Assembly (NCBI RefSeq): GCF_016031635.1
Contig: NZ_JACEGD010000017.1
Span: 1-64,000, forward strand
Length of the DNA stretch: 64,000 nt
Reading direction: 5' to 3'
Origin: Bradyrhizobium diversitatis
Lineage (GTDB): Bacteria > Pseudomonadota > Alphaproteobacteria > Rhizobiales > Xanthobacteraceae
Shown: positions 16,293 through 27,334 of the stretch, in pieces
How positions within the stretch are numbered: the stretch's first letter is position 1
Layout of the letters: each line of letters begins with the position of its first letter
Position numbers and translations under genes: made by a program
The notes under the pieces: generated by a model
The model's input: only the letters and a program-made list of their open reading frames with translations
What the model was told of the DNA's origin: nothing
Database searches by the model: none

Positions 16293-17414
16293 TCAAACAC
16301 TCCTTTGCTGATGCTTGGAAACGTCGTCGACTGGCGTGCTGAAGATGCTGACGCGCGAGACATCTGAGATCGCGAGCCAGGCCGTCTCCCCGACCTGCGC
16401 TTTCGCGAGGCCGGCGGCGCGGGCCTGGCTGACCTTCACGGCTTCGCCGCTCGCGGTGACGCCCTCGGTGACGCTGACGGCGCCGAGCGGCACGGTGGCG
16501 CGGATCGTGACGAGGATGGCGCCGGGCCATTCGGCGCCGAACGTGATGTTTTCAGGCCGGACCGAGATCGTCACCGGCGTGCCGCGCCTGCGCTGAGCCG
16601 AACGGCCGAGATCGATCTCGGGCCCGGCGTCCAGCTGCACGCGATCGGCGTCGGTGACGGTGCCGCGCAGGAGATTGGTGTGGCCGATGAAGCTCGAGAT
16701 GAACAGGCTCGCCGGGCGGTCGTAGAGCGCGTCCGGGCTGTCGATCTGCTCGATGCGTCCCTTGTTCAGCACGACGATGCGGTCGGCCATCGACAGCGCC
16801 TCCTCCTGGTCGTGCGTGACGATGATGGAGGTGACGCCAAAAGTCTTCAGCAGGCTCTTGATCTCGATCTGCATGTCGAGGCGCAGATTCTTGTCGAGCG
16901 CCGAGAACGGCTCGTCGAGCAGCACGAGACCGGGATCGATCGCAAGCGCCCGCGCCAGCGCGACGCGCTGCTGCTGTCCGCCGGAGAGCTCTCCGGGCAG
17001 CCTTCGCGCGAACGACGCCATCTGGGCGAGGCCGAGCATCTGTTCGACCTTCGCCGCCACCACGTCCTTCGCCGTCTTGCGCGCCCGCAGGCCGTAGGCG
17101 ACGTTTTCGAACACGGTCAGATGCGGAAACAGCGCATAGTTCTGAAACACCATCCCGATGCGGCGTCGATTGGCCGGAATATGCTCGACCCGCGCGCCGT
17201 CGAAACGCACCTCGCCCCGGGACGGGCGCAGGAAGCCCGCGATGATCTGGAGCATCGTGGTCTTGCCGCAGCCGGACGGACCGAGGAGGGCGATCAACTC
17301 ACCGGCTGCAACGGTGAGATCGATCTCGTCCAGCGCAACGGTCGCGCCGAAGGCGTGGCCGATGCCTTTCAAATCCAGCGAGAGTCCGCGTACATCGCTC
17401 AACGCCAGCTCCAT
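16293..17414 (-). CDS. ABC transporter ATPase, PotA-like
   Basis: A 373-residue ATPase with Walker A GPSGCGKTT (48-56), Q-loop VFQNYALFPHL, signature LSGGQQQR, Walker B LVLLDEPFSALD and switch THDQEE. A C-terminal TOBE domain (about 280-360) ends the protein. This is the first gene of a five-gene minus-strand operon (ATPase, binding protein, two permeases, PuuE-like hydrolase). The operon is transcribed away from the divergent GntR regulator gene, with a 200-base intergenic region that carries a strong palindrome. The stop lies next to the ribosome site of the binding-protein gene. Confidence 0.92.
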   Translation of the reverse strand: MELALSDVRGLSLDLKGIGHAFGATVALDEIDLTVAAGELIALLGPSGCGKTTMLQIIAGFLRPSRGEVRFDGARVEHIPANRRRIGMVFQNYALFPHLTVFENVAYGLRARKTAKDVVAAKVEQMLGLAQMASFARRLPGELSGGQQQRVALARALAIDPGLVLLDEPFSALDKNLRLDMQIEIKSLLKTFGVTSIIVTHDQEEALSMADRIVVLNKGRIEQIDSPDALYDRPASLFISSFIGHTNLLRGTVTDADRVQLDAGPEIDLGRSAQRRRGTPVTISVRPENITFGAEWPGAILVTIRATVPLGAVSVTEGVTASGEAVKVSQARAAGLAKAQVGETAWLAISDVSRVSIFSTPVDDVSKHQQRSV

Positions 17415-17505
17415 CCTTCGCGTTGTCCTGCGCGAGGGGAGTTAGCAATCGCCGTGCCAGCGCGCCTCGTTCGCTAAGGCCTTGCCAGCGTTGCGATAGT
17501 TCTTA

Positions 17506-17524
17506 GGCGCCAAATATTGGCGCC
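17506..17524. promoter_or_regulatory. Perfect 19-bp palindrome, candidate operator
   Basis: GGCGCCAAATATTGGCGCC is an inverted repeat with 8-base arms around ATA. It lies between the divergent ABC-operon ATPase gene and the GntR/FCD regulator gene. An AT-rich stretch with TATTGGACATATTGTAAACA follows on the regulator side. FCD-type GntR proteins bind such dyads as dimers, so this is a natural site for autoregulation and control of the importer operon. It sits about 90 bases from each start codon. Confidence 0.6.
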
Positions 17525-17614
17525 AATTTATTGGACATATTGTAAACAGTATAGCCGCCAGTTTGTATAAAAAATGGGCTCCGGCGGCACTCCAGAATCC
17601 TGTAAAAGCGACGC

Positions 17615-18385
17615 ATGAAGCGAACCCGTCCCCTCAAGCGCAAGCCGAAGCGCACCGAGCCGAAGCTCAGGGAGCCGGAGGCCGCGGATCCGCGCAGCAT
17701 CGACGACGATCCGGTGGTCCAGGGCATCCTGACCGCGATCAGCCAGAAGCGGCTTAAGCCGGGCGCCAAGCTCGGCGAGGACAAGCTCGCCGCGGCCTTC
17801 GGTACCACGCGGATTCACATTCGCCAGGCGTTGTCCCATCTCGCCTCGCGCAAGGTGGTGATGCAGATCCCCAACCGCGGCGCCTTCGTGTACCGGCCGA
17901 GCTGGGCGGAGGCGCAGGACATCTTTGCGGCGCGCCGGATCATCGAGACCGCAGCGGTCAGCGCCGCGGTCGACCGGCTGGACAAAGCCGGCAAGGCGGA
18001 GCTGAAGGCGCATATGGAGCGCGAGGCGCGTCACGATCGCAATGACCGCTGGGCCTCGCTGTCGTTGACGGCCGAGTTCCACATCCTAGTCGCCAAGCTC
18101 GCCGGCAACCGCGTGTTGCTGGAAATGTCGCGCGAGCTGATGCTGCGGACATCGCTGGCGATCGCGACCTTCGAGCAGCCGGGAGAGCCGGATTGCTCGC
18201 CCGATGCCCATCCCGACATCGGCGCGTTGATCCTCGCCCGCGACAAGGCCGGCGCGGTCCATGCCATGCGTCATCACATCGAGGAGATGGAGCAGCGCAT
18301 CCGGCCGAAGGAAGGCAAAGACGAGGTTGACGAGCTCACCGCGATCTTCCAGGAGATCGGCGCGCGGGCGCGGGCGGGCGGATAG
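17615..18385 (+). CDS. GntR-family regulator, FCD domain
   Basis: A 256-residue DNA-binding regulator. A basic leader (RPLKRKPKRTEPK) is followed by a winged helix (about 32-98) with KLAAAFGTTRIHIRQALSHL. The ligand-binding FCD domain (about 105-235) has the metal/ligand His residues in AEFHILVAKL and AMRHHIEEME. FadR-subfamily GntR proteins sense small organic acids or nucleobase-derived molecules. The gene is divergent from the ABC operon and cotranscribed with a racemase gene one base downstream, so it most likely responds to the transported compound. The start ATG 17615 has no strong Shine-Dalgarno. Confidence 0.88.
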   Translation: MKRTRPLKRKPKRTEPKLREPEAADPRSIDDDPVVQGILTAISQKRLKPGAKLGEDKLAAAFGTTRIHIRQALSHLASRKVVMQIPNRGAFVYRPSWAEAQDIFAARRIIETAAVSAAVDRLDKAGKAELKAHMEREARHDRNDRWASLSLTAEFHILVAKLAGNRVLLEMSRELMLRTSLAIATFEQPGEPDCSPDAHPDIGALILARDKAGAVHAMRHHIEEMEQRIRPKEGKDEVDELTAIFQEIGARARAGG

Positions 18386-18386
18386 C

Positions 18387-19043
18387 ATGACCGGCCGCCG
18401 CATCCTCCTGATCAATCCGAACAGCAATGAGGCGACCACCGCGATGATGGTGGCGATTGCCAGGTCTGCAGCCGCGGACGGCTTCGACATTGCCGGTGCC
18501 ACGGCAACGCGTGCGCCCACGATGATCGTCTCGGCGGATGAACTGGAGGCAGCAGCGCCGGAGGTCGAGGAGATCGCGCGCGCCCGCAGCGGCGAGTGCG
18601 ACGGCATGATCGTCGCGGCATTCGGCGATCCCGGTCTCGCCGGGATCAAGGTGACGACGAAATTGCCCGCCGTCGGCATCGGCGAGTCCTCGATGCTGGA
18701 GGCCGCGGAGAACGGCCGACGCTTCGGCGTGGCGACCACGACGCCGCTGCTGAAGGCGAAGATCGATGCGCTGCCGGACGCGTTGGTATTGCGGTCGCAC
18801 TACACCGGCACACGCTTTGCCGAAGGCGATCCGCATGAGTTGATGCGTGATCCATCGCTGTTGCGCACCGCTCTGGCCGGCGCGGTCGAGGCTTGCATTG
18901 CGCAGGACGGCGCGGAGGCGGTGATCATCGGCGGCGGTCCGCTAGGTGAAGCAGCAGGCGCGCTTCAGCCGATTTTCACCGTGCCTGTCATCGCGCCGAT
19001 CCCGTCAGCCGTGCGGCGGATCATTCGCCTCGTCGCGGCGTAA
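18387..19043 (+). CDS. Asp/Glu/hydantoin racemase family protein
   Basis: A 218-residue member of the hydantoin/aspartate racemase superfamily. ILLINPNSNEATT begins the Rossmann-like fold, and the two catalytic positions appear as CDGMIVAAFGDPG (a variant lacking Cys at the first site) and AVIIGGGPLG (Gly at the second). The usual pair of catalytic Cys is therefore not visible, and the activity is doubtful. The start is ATG 18387, one base after the regulator stop; the open frame upstream lies inside the regulator. Its place in the locus fits racemisation of a hydantoin or allantoin-like substrate, as allantoin racemases share this fold. Confidence 0.78.
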   Translation: MTGRRILLINPNSNEATTAMMVAIARSAAADGFDIAGATATRAPTMIVSADELEAAAPEVEEIARARSGECDGMIVAAFGDPGLAGIKVTTKLPAVGIGESSMLEAAENGRRFGVATTTPLLKAKIDALPDALVLRSHYTGTRFAEGDPHELMRDPSLLRTALAGAVEACIAQDGAEAVIIGGGPLGEAAGALQPIFTVPVIAPIPSAVRRIIRLVAA

Positions 19044-19191
19044 CGTCTGGTTTTTCCGCGCCGCGGCATCGGCCGTGCTGCGGAAAACTGTTTTCCTTGA
19101 CATGAACTCTGCCGTGCTCGACGTGTAACGAGGTCGCGTGACGGCACGTTGCGTCTCTCGCGACAAGAAAAAGCAGCACGGGAAAGACGCC

Positions 19192-20913
19192 ATGAGTGCA
19201 GGCCTCGACGAAAGCGACTACCTCGTTGCCTTGCGCGGGTTGTGGGACAAGGCCTGGCCGAAGGGCATGCCGCGCTCGCCGAACTATCTGCACGGTGAAG
19301 TTCCCCTGACGGAATATCTGCGCGCCTGGGCGAAGCGGAGTCCAGAGCGTCCAGCGGTGATCTTCTACGGACACGTCACCAGCTACGCGGAGCTCGACCG
19401 GCAGAGCGACCGCTTTGCGGCGTTGTTGCTGGCTAAGGGCGTGCGCAAGGGCGACCGCGTCGCCGTCTTCCTGCCGAACTGCCCGCAATTCCACATCGTG
19501 TTTTTCGGCATCCTGAAGCTCGGCGCGGTTCACGTTCCCGTCAGCCCGCTGTCGCGCGCGTTCGAGCTGTCCTACGAGCTGAACGATACCCAGGCCGAGG
19601 TGATCGTCGCGCTGGACCAGCTCATGCCGGTCGTCGAGCAGGTCAGGGGCGAGGTGCGACTGCGCGAGATCATCGTCACTAGCTTTGCCGATGTCGTGCC
19701 GCCAACGCCGGCATTTCCGGCGCCGGACTCGATCCGCGCGCCGCGCGTCGCGATCGCAGGCGCGACCGATCTGCTGCCGGCGCTCGCTGCGCTGCAGACA
19801 CCTGTGCCGCTGCCGCCGCCCGGCCTCGATGATGTCGCGGCGCTCAACTACACGGGCGGCACGACCGGCATGCCCAAGGGCTGCGTGCACACCCATCGCG
19901 ACATGGTCTACACGGCCGCCGCCAATTACGGCATCTCGGTCCTGTCGGACGAGAGCAGCGTGTTCCTGTCGTTCTTTCCGGAATTCTGGATCGCGGGCGA
20001 GAATTTCGGCCTGATCTTCCCGCTGTTCTCCGGCGCGACGCTGGTCCTGCTCGCCCGGTGGGATGTCGTCGGCGCGATGGCCGCGATCGACAAATACAAG
20101 GTCTCGATTATCGCGATGCCGGTCGACGGCGCGGTCGAGTTGATGGATCATCCGCGCTGGAGTGAGTTCGACCTGTCGTCCTTGAAGCAGGTGCGCGTGG
20201 TCTCCTTCGTCAAGAAGCTCAATGCCGACTATCGCAAGCGCTGGAAGGATCTGACCGGCACGATCCTGATGGAGGCGGCTTGGGGCATGACGGAGACCCA
20301 TACCTCCAACACCTTCACGGCCGGCTTCCAGGACGATGATTTCGATCTCAACAACCAGCCGATCTTCGTCGGGCTGCCGGTCCCCAGTGCCGAGTTCAAG
20401 ATCACCGATTTCGAGACCGGTGCGCTGTTGCCTCTGGGTGCGGAAGGTGAGATCCGCGTACGTACGCCGTCGCTGCTCAAGAGCTACTGGAACAAGCCGG
20501 AGGCGACCGCGGAGTCTCTGATCGATGGCTGGCTGCGCACCGGCGACATCGGCACCATCGACAAGGACGGTTTCCTGCACTTCCTCGGCCGCCGCAAGGA
20601 GATGCTGAAGGTCAAGGGCATGAGTGTCTTTCCGCCGGAGATCGAGGCACTGCTCGGGCAGCATCCGAAGGTGCTGGGCTCGGGCGTGGTCGGGCGCGAC
20701 GATCCCGACAAGGGGCAGGTGCCGGTTGCCTTTGTCCAGCTCAAGCCGGAGGCGGTCGGCACCCTCTCTGCGGACGACCTGCGCAGCTGGTGCGCCGAGC
20801 GCATGGCCGTCTACAAGGTCCCGGAGATCCGCATCATCGAAGCCCTGCCGCTGACGGCCACGGGCAAAGTGAAGAAGCAGGACCTCAATCCAAGCCTGCC
20901 TGCTGCTGTCTGA
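19192..20913 (+). CDS. Acyl-CoA synthetase (AMP-forming)
   Basis: A 573-residue adenylate-forming ligase that should activate a carboxylic acid to its CoA thioester using ATP. The P-loop-like motif is YTGGTTGMPKG, the adenine motif is AAWGMTETH, the hinge motif is GWLRTGDIGTID, and the C-terminal catalytic Lys motif is TATGKVKKQDL. ATG 19192 follows GGGAAAG; an earlier in-frame ATG at 19138 adds a basic leader. It lies 12 bases upstream of the single-chain carboxylase, so the two probably form one pathway in which the synthetase makes the acyl-CoA that the carboxylase carboxylates. A TTGACA at 19097 may be part of the promoter. Confidence 0.9.
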   Translation: MSAGLDESDYLVALRGLWDKAWPKGMPRSPNYLHGEVPLTEYLRAWAKRSPERPAVIFYGHVTSYAELDRQSDRFAALLLAKGVRKGDRVAVFLPNCPQFHIVFFGILKLGAVHVPVSPLSRAFELSYELNDTQAEVIVALDQLMPVVEQVRGEVRLREIIVTSFADVVPPTPAFPAPDSIRAPRVAIAGATDLLPALAALQTPVPLPPPGLDDVAALNYTGGTTGMPKGCVHTHRDMVYTAAANYGISVLSDESSVFLSFFPEFWIAGENFGLIFPLFSGATLVLLARWDVVGAMAAIDKYKVSIIAMPVDGAVELMDHPRWSEFDLSSLKQVRVVSFVKKLNADYRKRWKDLTGTILMEAAWGMTETHTSNTFTAGFQDDDFDLNNQPIFVGLPVPSAEFKITDFETGALLPLGAEGEIRVRTPSLLKSYWNKPEATAESLIDGWLRTGDIGTIDKDGFLHFLGRRKEMLKVKGMSVFPPEIEALLGQHPKVLGSGVVGRDDPDKGQVPVAFVQLKPEAVGTLSADDLRSWCAERMAVYKVPEIRIIEALPLTATGKVKKQDLNPSLPAAV

Positions 20914-20925
20914 GTGAGAGAGATC

Positions 20926-23900
20926 ATGTCGTTCAAGAAGCTCCTGATCGCCAATCGCGGCGAGATCGCCATTCGCATCGCTCGCGCGGCAGCCGATGCC
21001 GGCATCGCGACGGTCGCGATCCATCCTGCGGACGATGCGCTGTCGCTGCATGTGCGCGTTGCGGACGAGGCGATCGAAATTCTCGGCCGGGGGGCGCGGG
21101 CCTATCTCGACATCGACGCCGTGGTGAAGGCGGCCAAAGCGGTGGGTTGTGACGCCGTGCACCCCGGCTATGGCTTTCTCAGCGAGAACGCGGCCTTCGC
21201 AAGGGCCTGCTCCGACGCAGGGATCACTTTTGTCGGTCCCAAGGCGACAGCGCTCGAACTGTTCGGCGACAAGGTCGCGGCGCGGCAACTGGCCAAGCGC
21301 TGCGGCGTGCCGATCATCGCCGGCACCAGCGGCCCGTCGAGCCTCGAGGAGATCACGGCCTTCTTCGCGTCGCTGGGCAGCAACGCGGCGATCGTCATCA
21401 AGGCGATGGCCGGCGGCGGCGGGCGCGGCATGCGCGTGGTGGAGAACGCGCCCGATCTCGCGGAAGCCTATGCGCGCTGCCAGTCCGAGGCCAGGGCGGC
21501 GTTCGGCTTCGACGGCGTCTATGCCGAGCGGCTGATCCGGCAAGCGCGCCACATCGAGGTGCAGATCATCGGCGACCGCCATGGTGCGATCTCCCATCTC
21601 TGGGAGCGCGAATGCACCATCCAGCGCCGTCACCAGAAGCTGATCGAGGTGGCGCCGAGCCCCTCGCTGAGCGACGCCTTGCGCGGCCGCATCATCGAAG
21701 CGGCGAAGCAGCTTGCGGCGGCGGCTTCTTACGACAATCTCGGCACCTTCGAGTTCCTGGTCGACGGCACGGCCGAGGACAGCTTTGCCTTCATCGAGGC
21801 CAACCCGCGGCTCCAGGTCGAGCACACCGTGACCGAAGAGGTGCTCGGGCTGGACCTCGTCCGCGCCCAGCTCGCGGTCGCTGCAGGCAGCACGCTGGCC
21901 GCGCTTGGCCTTGCGCAGGGATCGATCCCGAAGCCGCGCGGCTATGCCATGCAGCTTCGCGTCAACATGGAAACGCTGGACGAGACGGGGGCGACCCATC
22001 CGACTGGCGGCGTGCTTGCTGTGTTCGAACCACCGTCGGGCCCGGGCGTGCGCGTCGATAGTTTTGGCTATGCCGGCTACAAGACCAGCGCCGCCTTCGA
22101 TTCGCTGCTGGCCAAGGTCATCGTCCATACCCCGGGCGAGGCCTGGCATGACGTGGTCGCGAAAGCCTCGCGGGCCCTGCGCGAATTCCGGATCGACGGC
22201 GTCGTCACCAACATCGCTTTCCTCCAGGCGGTGCTCGCGCATCCCGATTTCAGGATCAACCGCATCGCGACCGATTTCATCGACCGCAACATCGGCAAGC
22301 TCGTCGGGGCGGCCGAAGGCGCGGCAAAGCCGCTCTATTTCGCTGCGACCGAGCGAAGCGGCGCGCACTCCGCGGAGTCCCACGTCGCGCAGGCCGTGCC
22401 TGAAGGTGCGGTGATGGTGGCAGCGCCCCTGCAAGGAACCATCGTCACTATCCAGGTGACGGAAGGCGAGATCGTCCGCCCTGGCCAGCAGCTCGCCGTG
22501 ATCGAGTCCATGAAGATGGAGCATCTGGTCATGGCCGAGCAGGGCGGCCGGGTCACGAAGCTTCTTGCCGGTGACGGGGCCACGCTGATGCATGGCGAGC
22601 CGATCCTCTATCTCGAGCCGCTTGATGTTGCGGCTGACAGCACGGCGGCGGAAGCCGACATCGATCTCGACCACATCCGCCCCGATCTCGCCGAGCTGAT
22701 CGCGCGCCAGGCCAATACGCTCGACGAGAACCGTCCGGCCTCGGTCGAGCGCCGCCGCAACACCAACCAGCGCACCGCGCGCGAGAACGTTGCCCAGCTC
22801 GTCGACGACGGCTCGTTCATGGAGTACGGCAGTCTCGCGATCGCCGCGCAGCGCCGCCGGCGCAAGCTCGACGATCTCATCAAGAACACGCCGGCCGACG
22901 GCCTCGTCATGGGTGTCGCCACCGTGAATGCCGGGAAATTCGGCCCCGAGGGCGCGCGCTGCATCGTCGTGGCCTATGATTACACCGTGCTCGCGGGCAC
23001 GCAGGGCCACATGAACCACAAGAAGATCGACCGCATGCTGACGCTCGCGGAGGATTGGCGCGTGCCGCTGGTGTTCTACGCCGAGGGCGGCGGCGGCCGG
23101 CCCGGAGACACCGACCGGCTCGGCATGACCGGGCTCGACGGTCCGTCCTTCGTGCAGTTCGCGAGGCTCTCGGGCCTCGTGCCGGTGGTTGGCGTGGTCT
23201 CCGGCTATTGCTTCGCCGGCAACGCCGCGATGCTCGGCTGCTGCGACGTCATCATCGCCACCAAGAACGCCTCGATCGGCATGGGCGGTCCGGCCATGAT
23301 CGAGGGCGGCGGGCTCGGCGTCTATCACCCGGCCGAGGTCGGCCCCGTCTCGTTCCAGGCGCCGAACGGCGTCATCGACATCCTGGTCGAGGACGAGGAG
23401 GAAGCGACGTCCGTCGCGCAGAAATACCTGTCCTATTTCCAGGGCGCGTTTACGGATTGGGAAGCCGCCGACCAGCGCCTGCTCCGCCGCGCCATCCCCG
23501 AGAACCGGCTGCGCGTCTACGATATCCGCAGCGTGATCGACCTCGTCGCCGACAAGGACTCCGTGCTGGAGCTGCGCCGCGACTACGGCGTCGGCATGAT
23601 CACCGCGCTGATCCGCATCGAGGGCAAGCCGTTCGGCCTGATCGCCAACAATCCGCGGCATCTCGGCGGCGCGATCGATGCCGATGCCGGCGATAAGGCC
23701 GCGCGCTTCCTCCAGCTCTGCGATGCCTTCGATCTGCCGATCGTCTCGCTATGCGACACGCCGGGCTTCATGGTCGGCCCGGAGGCCGAGAAGACCGCGA
23801 TCGTGCGCCACGTCTCGCGCATGTTCGTCACGGGCGCGAGCCTCACCGTGCCGCTGTTCGGCATCGTGCTGCGCAAGGGCTATGGGCTCGGGGCGCAGTC

Positions 23901-24231
23901 CATGATCGGCGGTGGCTTCCACGCCTCGTTCTTCACCGCGGCCTGGCCGACCGGCGAGTTCGGTGGCATGGGTCTGGAAGGCTATGTCCGCCTCGGCTTC
24001 CGCAAGGAGATGGAGGCGATCGCCGATCCCGCGGAGCGCGAGACTTACTACCGCAACAAGGTCACCGAGCTCTACGCCAACGGCAAGGCGGTCTCGATCG
24101 CCTCCGTGTTCGAGATCGACAACGTCATCGACCCCGCCGAGACCCGGCGATGGATCATGGCGGGCCTGCGATCGGTGCCGAAGCCCGAGCCGAGGACGGC
24201 GAAGAAGCGGCCGTGCATCGACACGTGGTGA
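20926..24231 (+). CDS. Single-chain biotin-dependent acyl-CoA carboxylase (BC-BCCP-CT)
   Basis: A 1101-residue enzyme combining three parts normally encoded separately. The biotin carboxylase is at about 1-450: KKLLIANRGEIAIR, ATP-grasp loop MAGGGGRGMR, EANPRLQVEHTVTEE. The biotin carrier is at about 490-565: VIESMKMEH with biotinyl Lys530. The carboxyltransferase is at about 600-1090: GDTDRLGMTGLDG, oxyanion GGPAMIEGGGLG, CDTPGFMVGPEAE. This order and size match the single-chain long-chain acyl-CoA carboxylases described from mycobacteria and Rhodopseudomonas. It uses bicarbonate and ATP to carboxylate an acyl-CoA. ATG 20926 begins the domain; the ATG at 20914 adds only four residues. Cotranscribed with the acyl-CoA synthetase upstream. 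Substrate chain length is unknown. Confidence 0.92.
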   Translation: MSFKKLLIANRGEIAIRIARAAADAGIATVAIHPADDALSLHVRVADEAIEILGRGARAYLDIDAVVKAAKAVGCDAVHPGYGFLSENAAFARACSDAGITFVGPKATALELFGDKVAARQLAKRCGVPIIAGTSGPSSLEEITAFFASLGSNAAIVIKAMAGGGGRGMRVVENAPDLAEAYARCQSEARAAFGFDGVYAERLIRQARHIEVQIIGDRHGAISHLWERECTIQRRHQKLIEVAPSPSLSDALRGRIIEAAKQLAAAASYDNLGTFEFLVDGTAEDSFAFIEANPRLQVEHTVTEEVLGLDLVRAQLAVAAGSTLAALGLAQGSIPKPRGYAMQLRVNMETLDETGATHPTGGVLAVFEPPSGPGVRVDSFGYAGYKTSAAFDSLLAKVIVHTPGEAWHDVVAKASRALREFRIDGVVTNIAFLQAVLAHPDFRINRIATDFIDRNIGKLVGAAEGAAKPLYFAATERSGAHSAESHVAQAVPEGAVMVAAPLQGTIVTIQVTEGEIVRPGQQLAVIESMKMEHLVMAEQGGRVTKLLAGDGATLMHGEPILYLEPLDVAADSTAAEADIDLDHIRPDLAELIARQANTLDENRPASVERRRNTNQRTARENVAQLVDDGSFMEYGSLAIAAQRRRRKLDDLIKNTPADGLVMGVATVNAGKFGPEGARCIVVAYDYTVLAGTQGHMNHKKIDRMLTLAEDWRVPLVFYAEGGGGRPGDTDRLGMTGLDGPSFVQFARLSGLVPVVGVVSGYCFAGNAAMLGCCDVIIATKNASIGMGGPAMIEGGGLGVYHPAEVGPVSFQAPNGVIDILVEDEEEATSVAQKYLSYFQGAFTDWEAADQRLLRRAIPENRLRVYDIRSVIDLVADKDSVLELRRDYGVGMITALIRIEGKPFGLIANNPRHLGGAIDADAGDKAARFLQLCDAFDLPIVSLCDTPGFMVGPEAEKTAIVRHVSRMFVTGASLTVPLFGIVLRKGYGLGAQSMIGGGFHASFFTAAWPTGEFGGMGLEGYVRLGFRKEMEAIADPAERETYYRNKVTELYANGKAVSIASVFEIDNVIDPAETRRWIMAGLRSVPKPEPRTAKKRPCIDTW

Positions 24232-24263
24232 GGGCGGTGCAGCAATTTTGATGATTCACTCCC

Positions 24264-24345
24264 CGTCATTCCGGGGCGGCTCGAAGAGCCGAACCCGGAA
24301 TCTCGAGATTCCGGGTTCGATGCTTCGCATCGCCCCGGAATGACG
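24264..24345. repeat. Nested palindromic intergenic repeat
   Basis: Outer arms CGTCATTCCGGGGCG (24264-24278) and CGCCCCGGAATGACG (24331-24345) are exact reverse complements. Inside lies a perfect 28-base palindrome at 24291-24318 centred on TCTCGAGA. The type is common in Bradyrhizobium intergenic regions. Located after the carboxylase stop, it could stabilise or end the transcript. Confidence 0.75.
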
Positions 24346-24445
24346 AGAAGAGACAGCACACCGAGTCCCCGTTCCCGGTTCCCAATTGACATCCCGCCCC
24401 GTGGTGCCAGACTTTGCACAATAATACAGGGTGGAGACGTCCGCG

Positions 24446-26317
<1,872 letters not shown>

Positions 26318-26446
26318 CCCTTGGCCCGGCGCGACGTCCCACTTCCGCCGAAACAGGCTCGGAACGTGGCGGCGCTAGGAACGCCCCGCCGGATGGGCCG
26401 TCGCGAACGGGCATTGCCGCAAATTTGCGAGAGAGGAGGAGGCTCG

Positions 26447-27334
26447 ATGGAGGAGATCGAAGTCTTTCTGGCTGTCGTCGAAGCCGGCAGCCAGACCGCG
26501 GCTGCGCGGCGGTTGGGGCGCTCGCTCCAGTCGGTCAACCGGGCGCTGTCTGCGCTGGAACGTAGCGTCGGGGTCGAGTTGGTGCGGCGGACCACGCGGC
26601 AGTCGGTGGCGACGGAGGCGGGGCTTGCGTTCTATCGTCGCGTCAAGCCAGCCTTTGCCGAAATCAGTGAAGCGCGCCTCGAGGCGGCAAACCGGCGCGT
26701 CGAGCCCTCCGGGCTGCTCAGGGTCGCCGCGCCAATCCTGTTCGGGGCCACCCATGTCGTGCCGGCCATTGCCGAGTTCATGGCGCGCTTTCCGCAGATC
26801 GAGGCCGACGTCAACATGTCCGACCGGCCCGTCGACGTCGTCGGAGACGGCTTCGATCTCGCAGTCCGGATCAGGGAATTGCCGGACTCTTCGCTCAAGA
26901 CTCGGCGGCTGGGAGAGCTGCGCACCGTCGTCTACGGTGCGCCCGATTATTTCAAGCGCCACGGCCGCCCGCGTCAGCCCAGTGATCTCGCCGATCACCA
27001 ATGCATCCTGCGCAGGACGGCCCAGGGCGAAGCCGATGCATGGCGGTTTCGGATCGACGGCCGCTTGACCACCGTGCAGGTGAATGGCCGTTTTCGCACC
27101 GACAGCACGACGGCGGCGCATGCTGCCGCTCGTCATGGCATCGGCGTCGGATATGGTCCGTTCTGGCAGATCCGCGATCTCGTCGACCAGGAGGCTCTCG
27201 AGATCGTGCTCGAGCATTTCGAGGCACCGCGAACGCCCGTGCGTGCAGTGTTTCCACCCAGCGCGATACCGCCGGCCAAGACGCATCTCTTCGTCGATCT
27301 CCTGGCGGAGAGGCTGAAGCTCGAGCGGCTTTGA
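26447..27334 (+). CDS. LysR-family transcriptional regulator
   Basis: A 295-residue regulator. The N-terminal winged helix (about 1-60) reads EVFLAVVEAGSQTAAARRLGRS and then ALSALERSVGVELVRR. The periplasmic-binding-like effector domain covers about 88-290. ATG 26447 has a GAGGAGG ribosome site; the frame open back to 26321 is a spurious leader. It lies 130 bases after the sigma-54 activator and 130 bases before the exported flavoprotein on the same strand. LysR regulators more often control divergent genes. The target could be the flavoprotein gene downstream or distant genes. Confidence 0.9.
   Translation: MEEIEVFLAVVEAGSQTAAARRLGRSLQSVNRALSALERSVGVELVRRTTRQSVATEAGLAFYRRVKPAFAEISEARLEAANRRVEPSGLLRVAAPILFGATHVVPAIAEFMARFPQIEADVNMSDRPVDVVGDGFDLAVRIRELPDSSLKTRRLGELRTVVYGAPDYFKRHGRPRQPSDLADHQCILRRTAQGEADAWRFRIDGRLTTVQVNGRFRTDSTTAAHAAARHGIGVGYGPFWQIRDLVDQEALEIVLEHFEAPRTPVRAVFPPSAIPPAKTHLFVDLLAERLKLERL

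Noticed and set aside
19021..23661. A 1546-codon open frame on the minus strand
   Set aside because: It lies opposite the acyl-CoA synthetase and carboxylase, whose motifs are unmistakable. The antisense product is Arg/Asp/His-rich without domains, as expected opposite GC-rich genes.
24398..24418. A GG-N-GC pattern resembling a sigma-54 promoter before the AcoR-like gene
   Set aside because: Eleven bases separate GG and GC instead of the required ten, and the rest of the consensus is poor.
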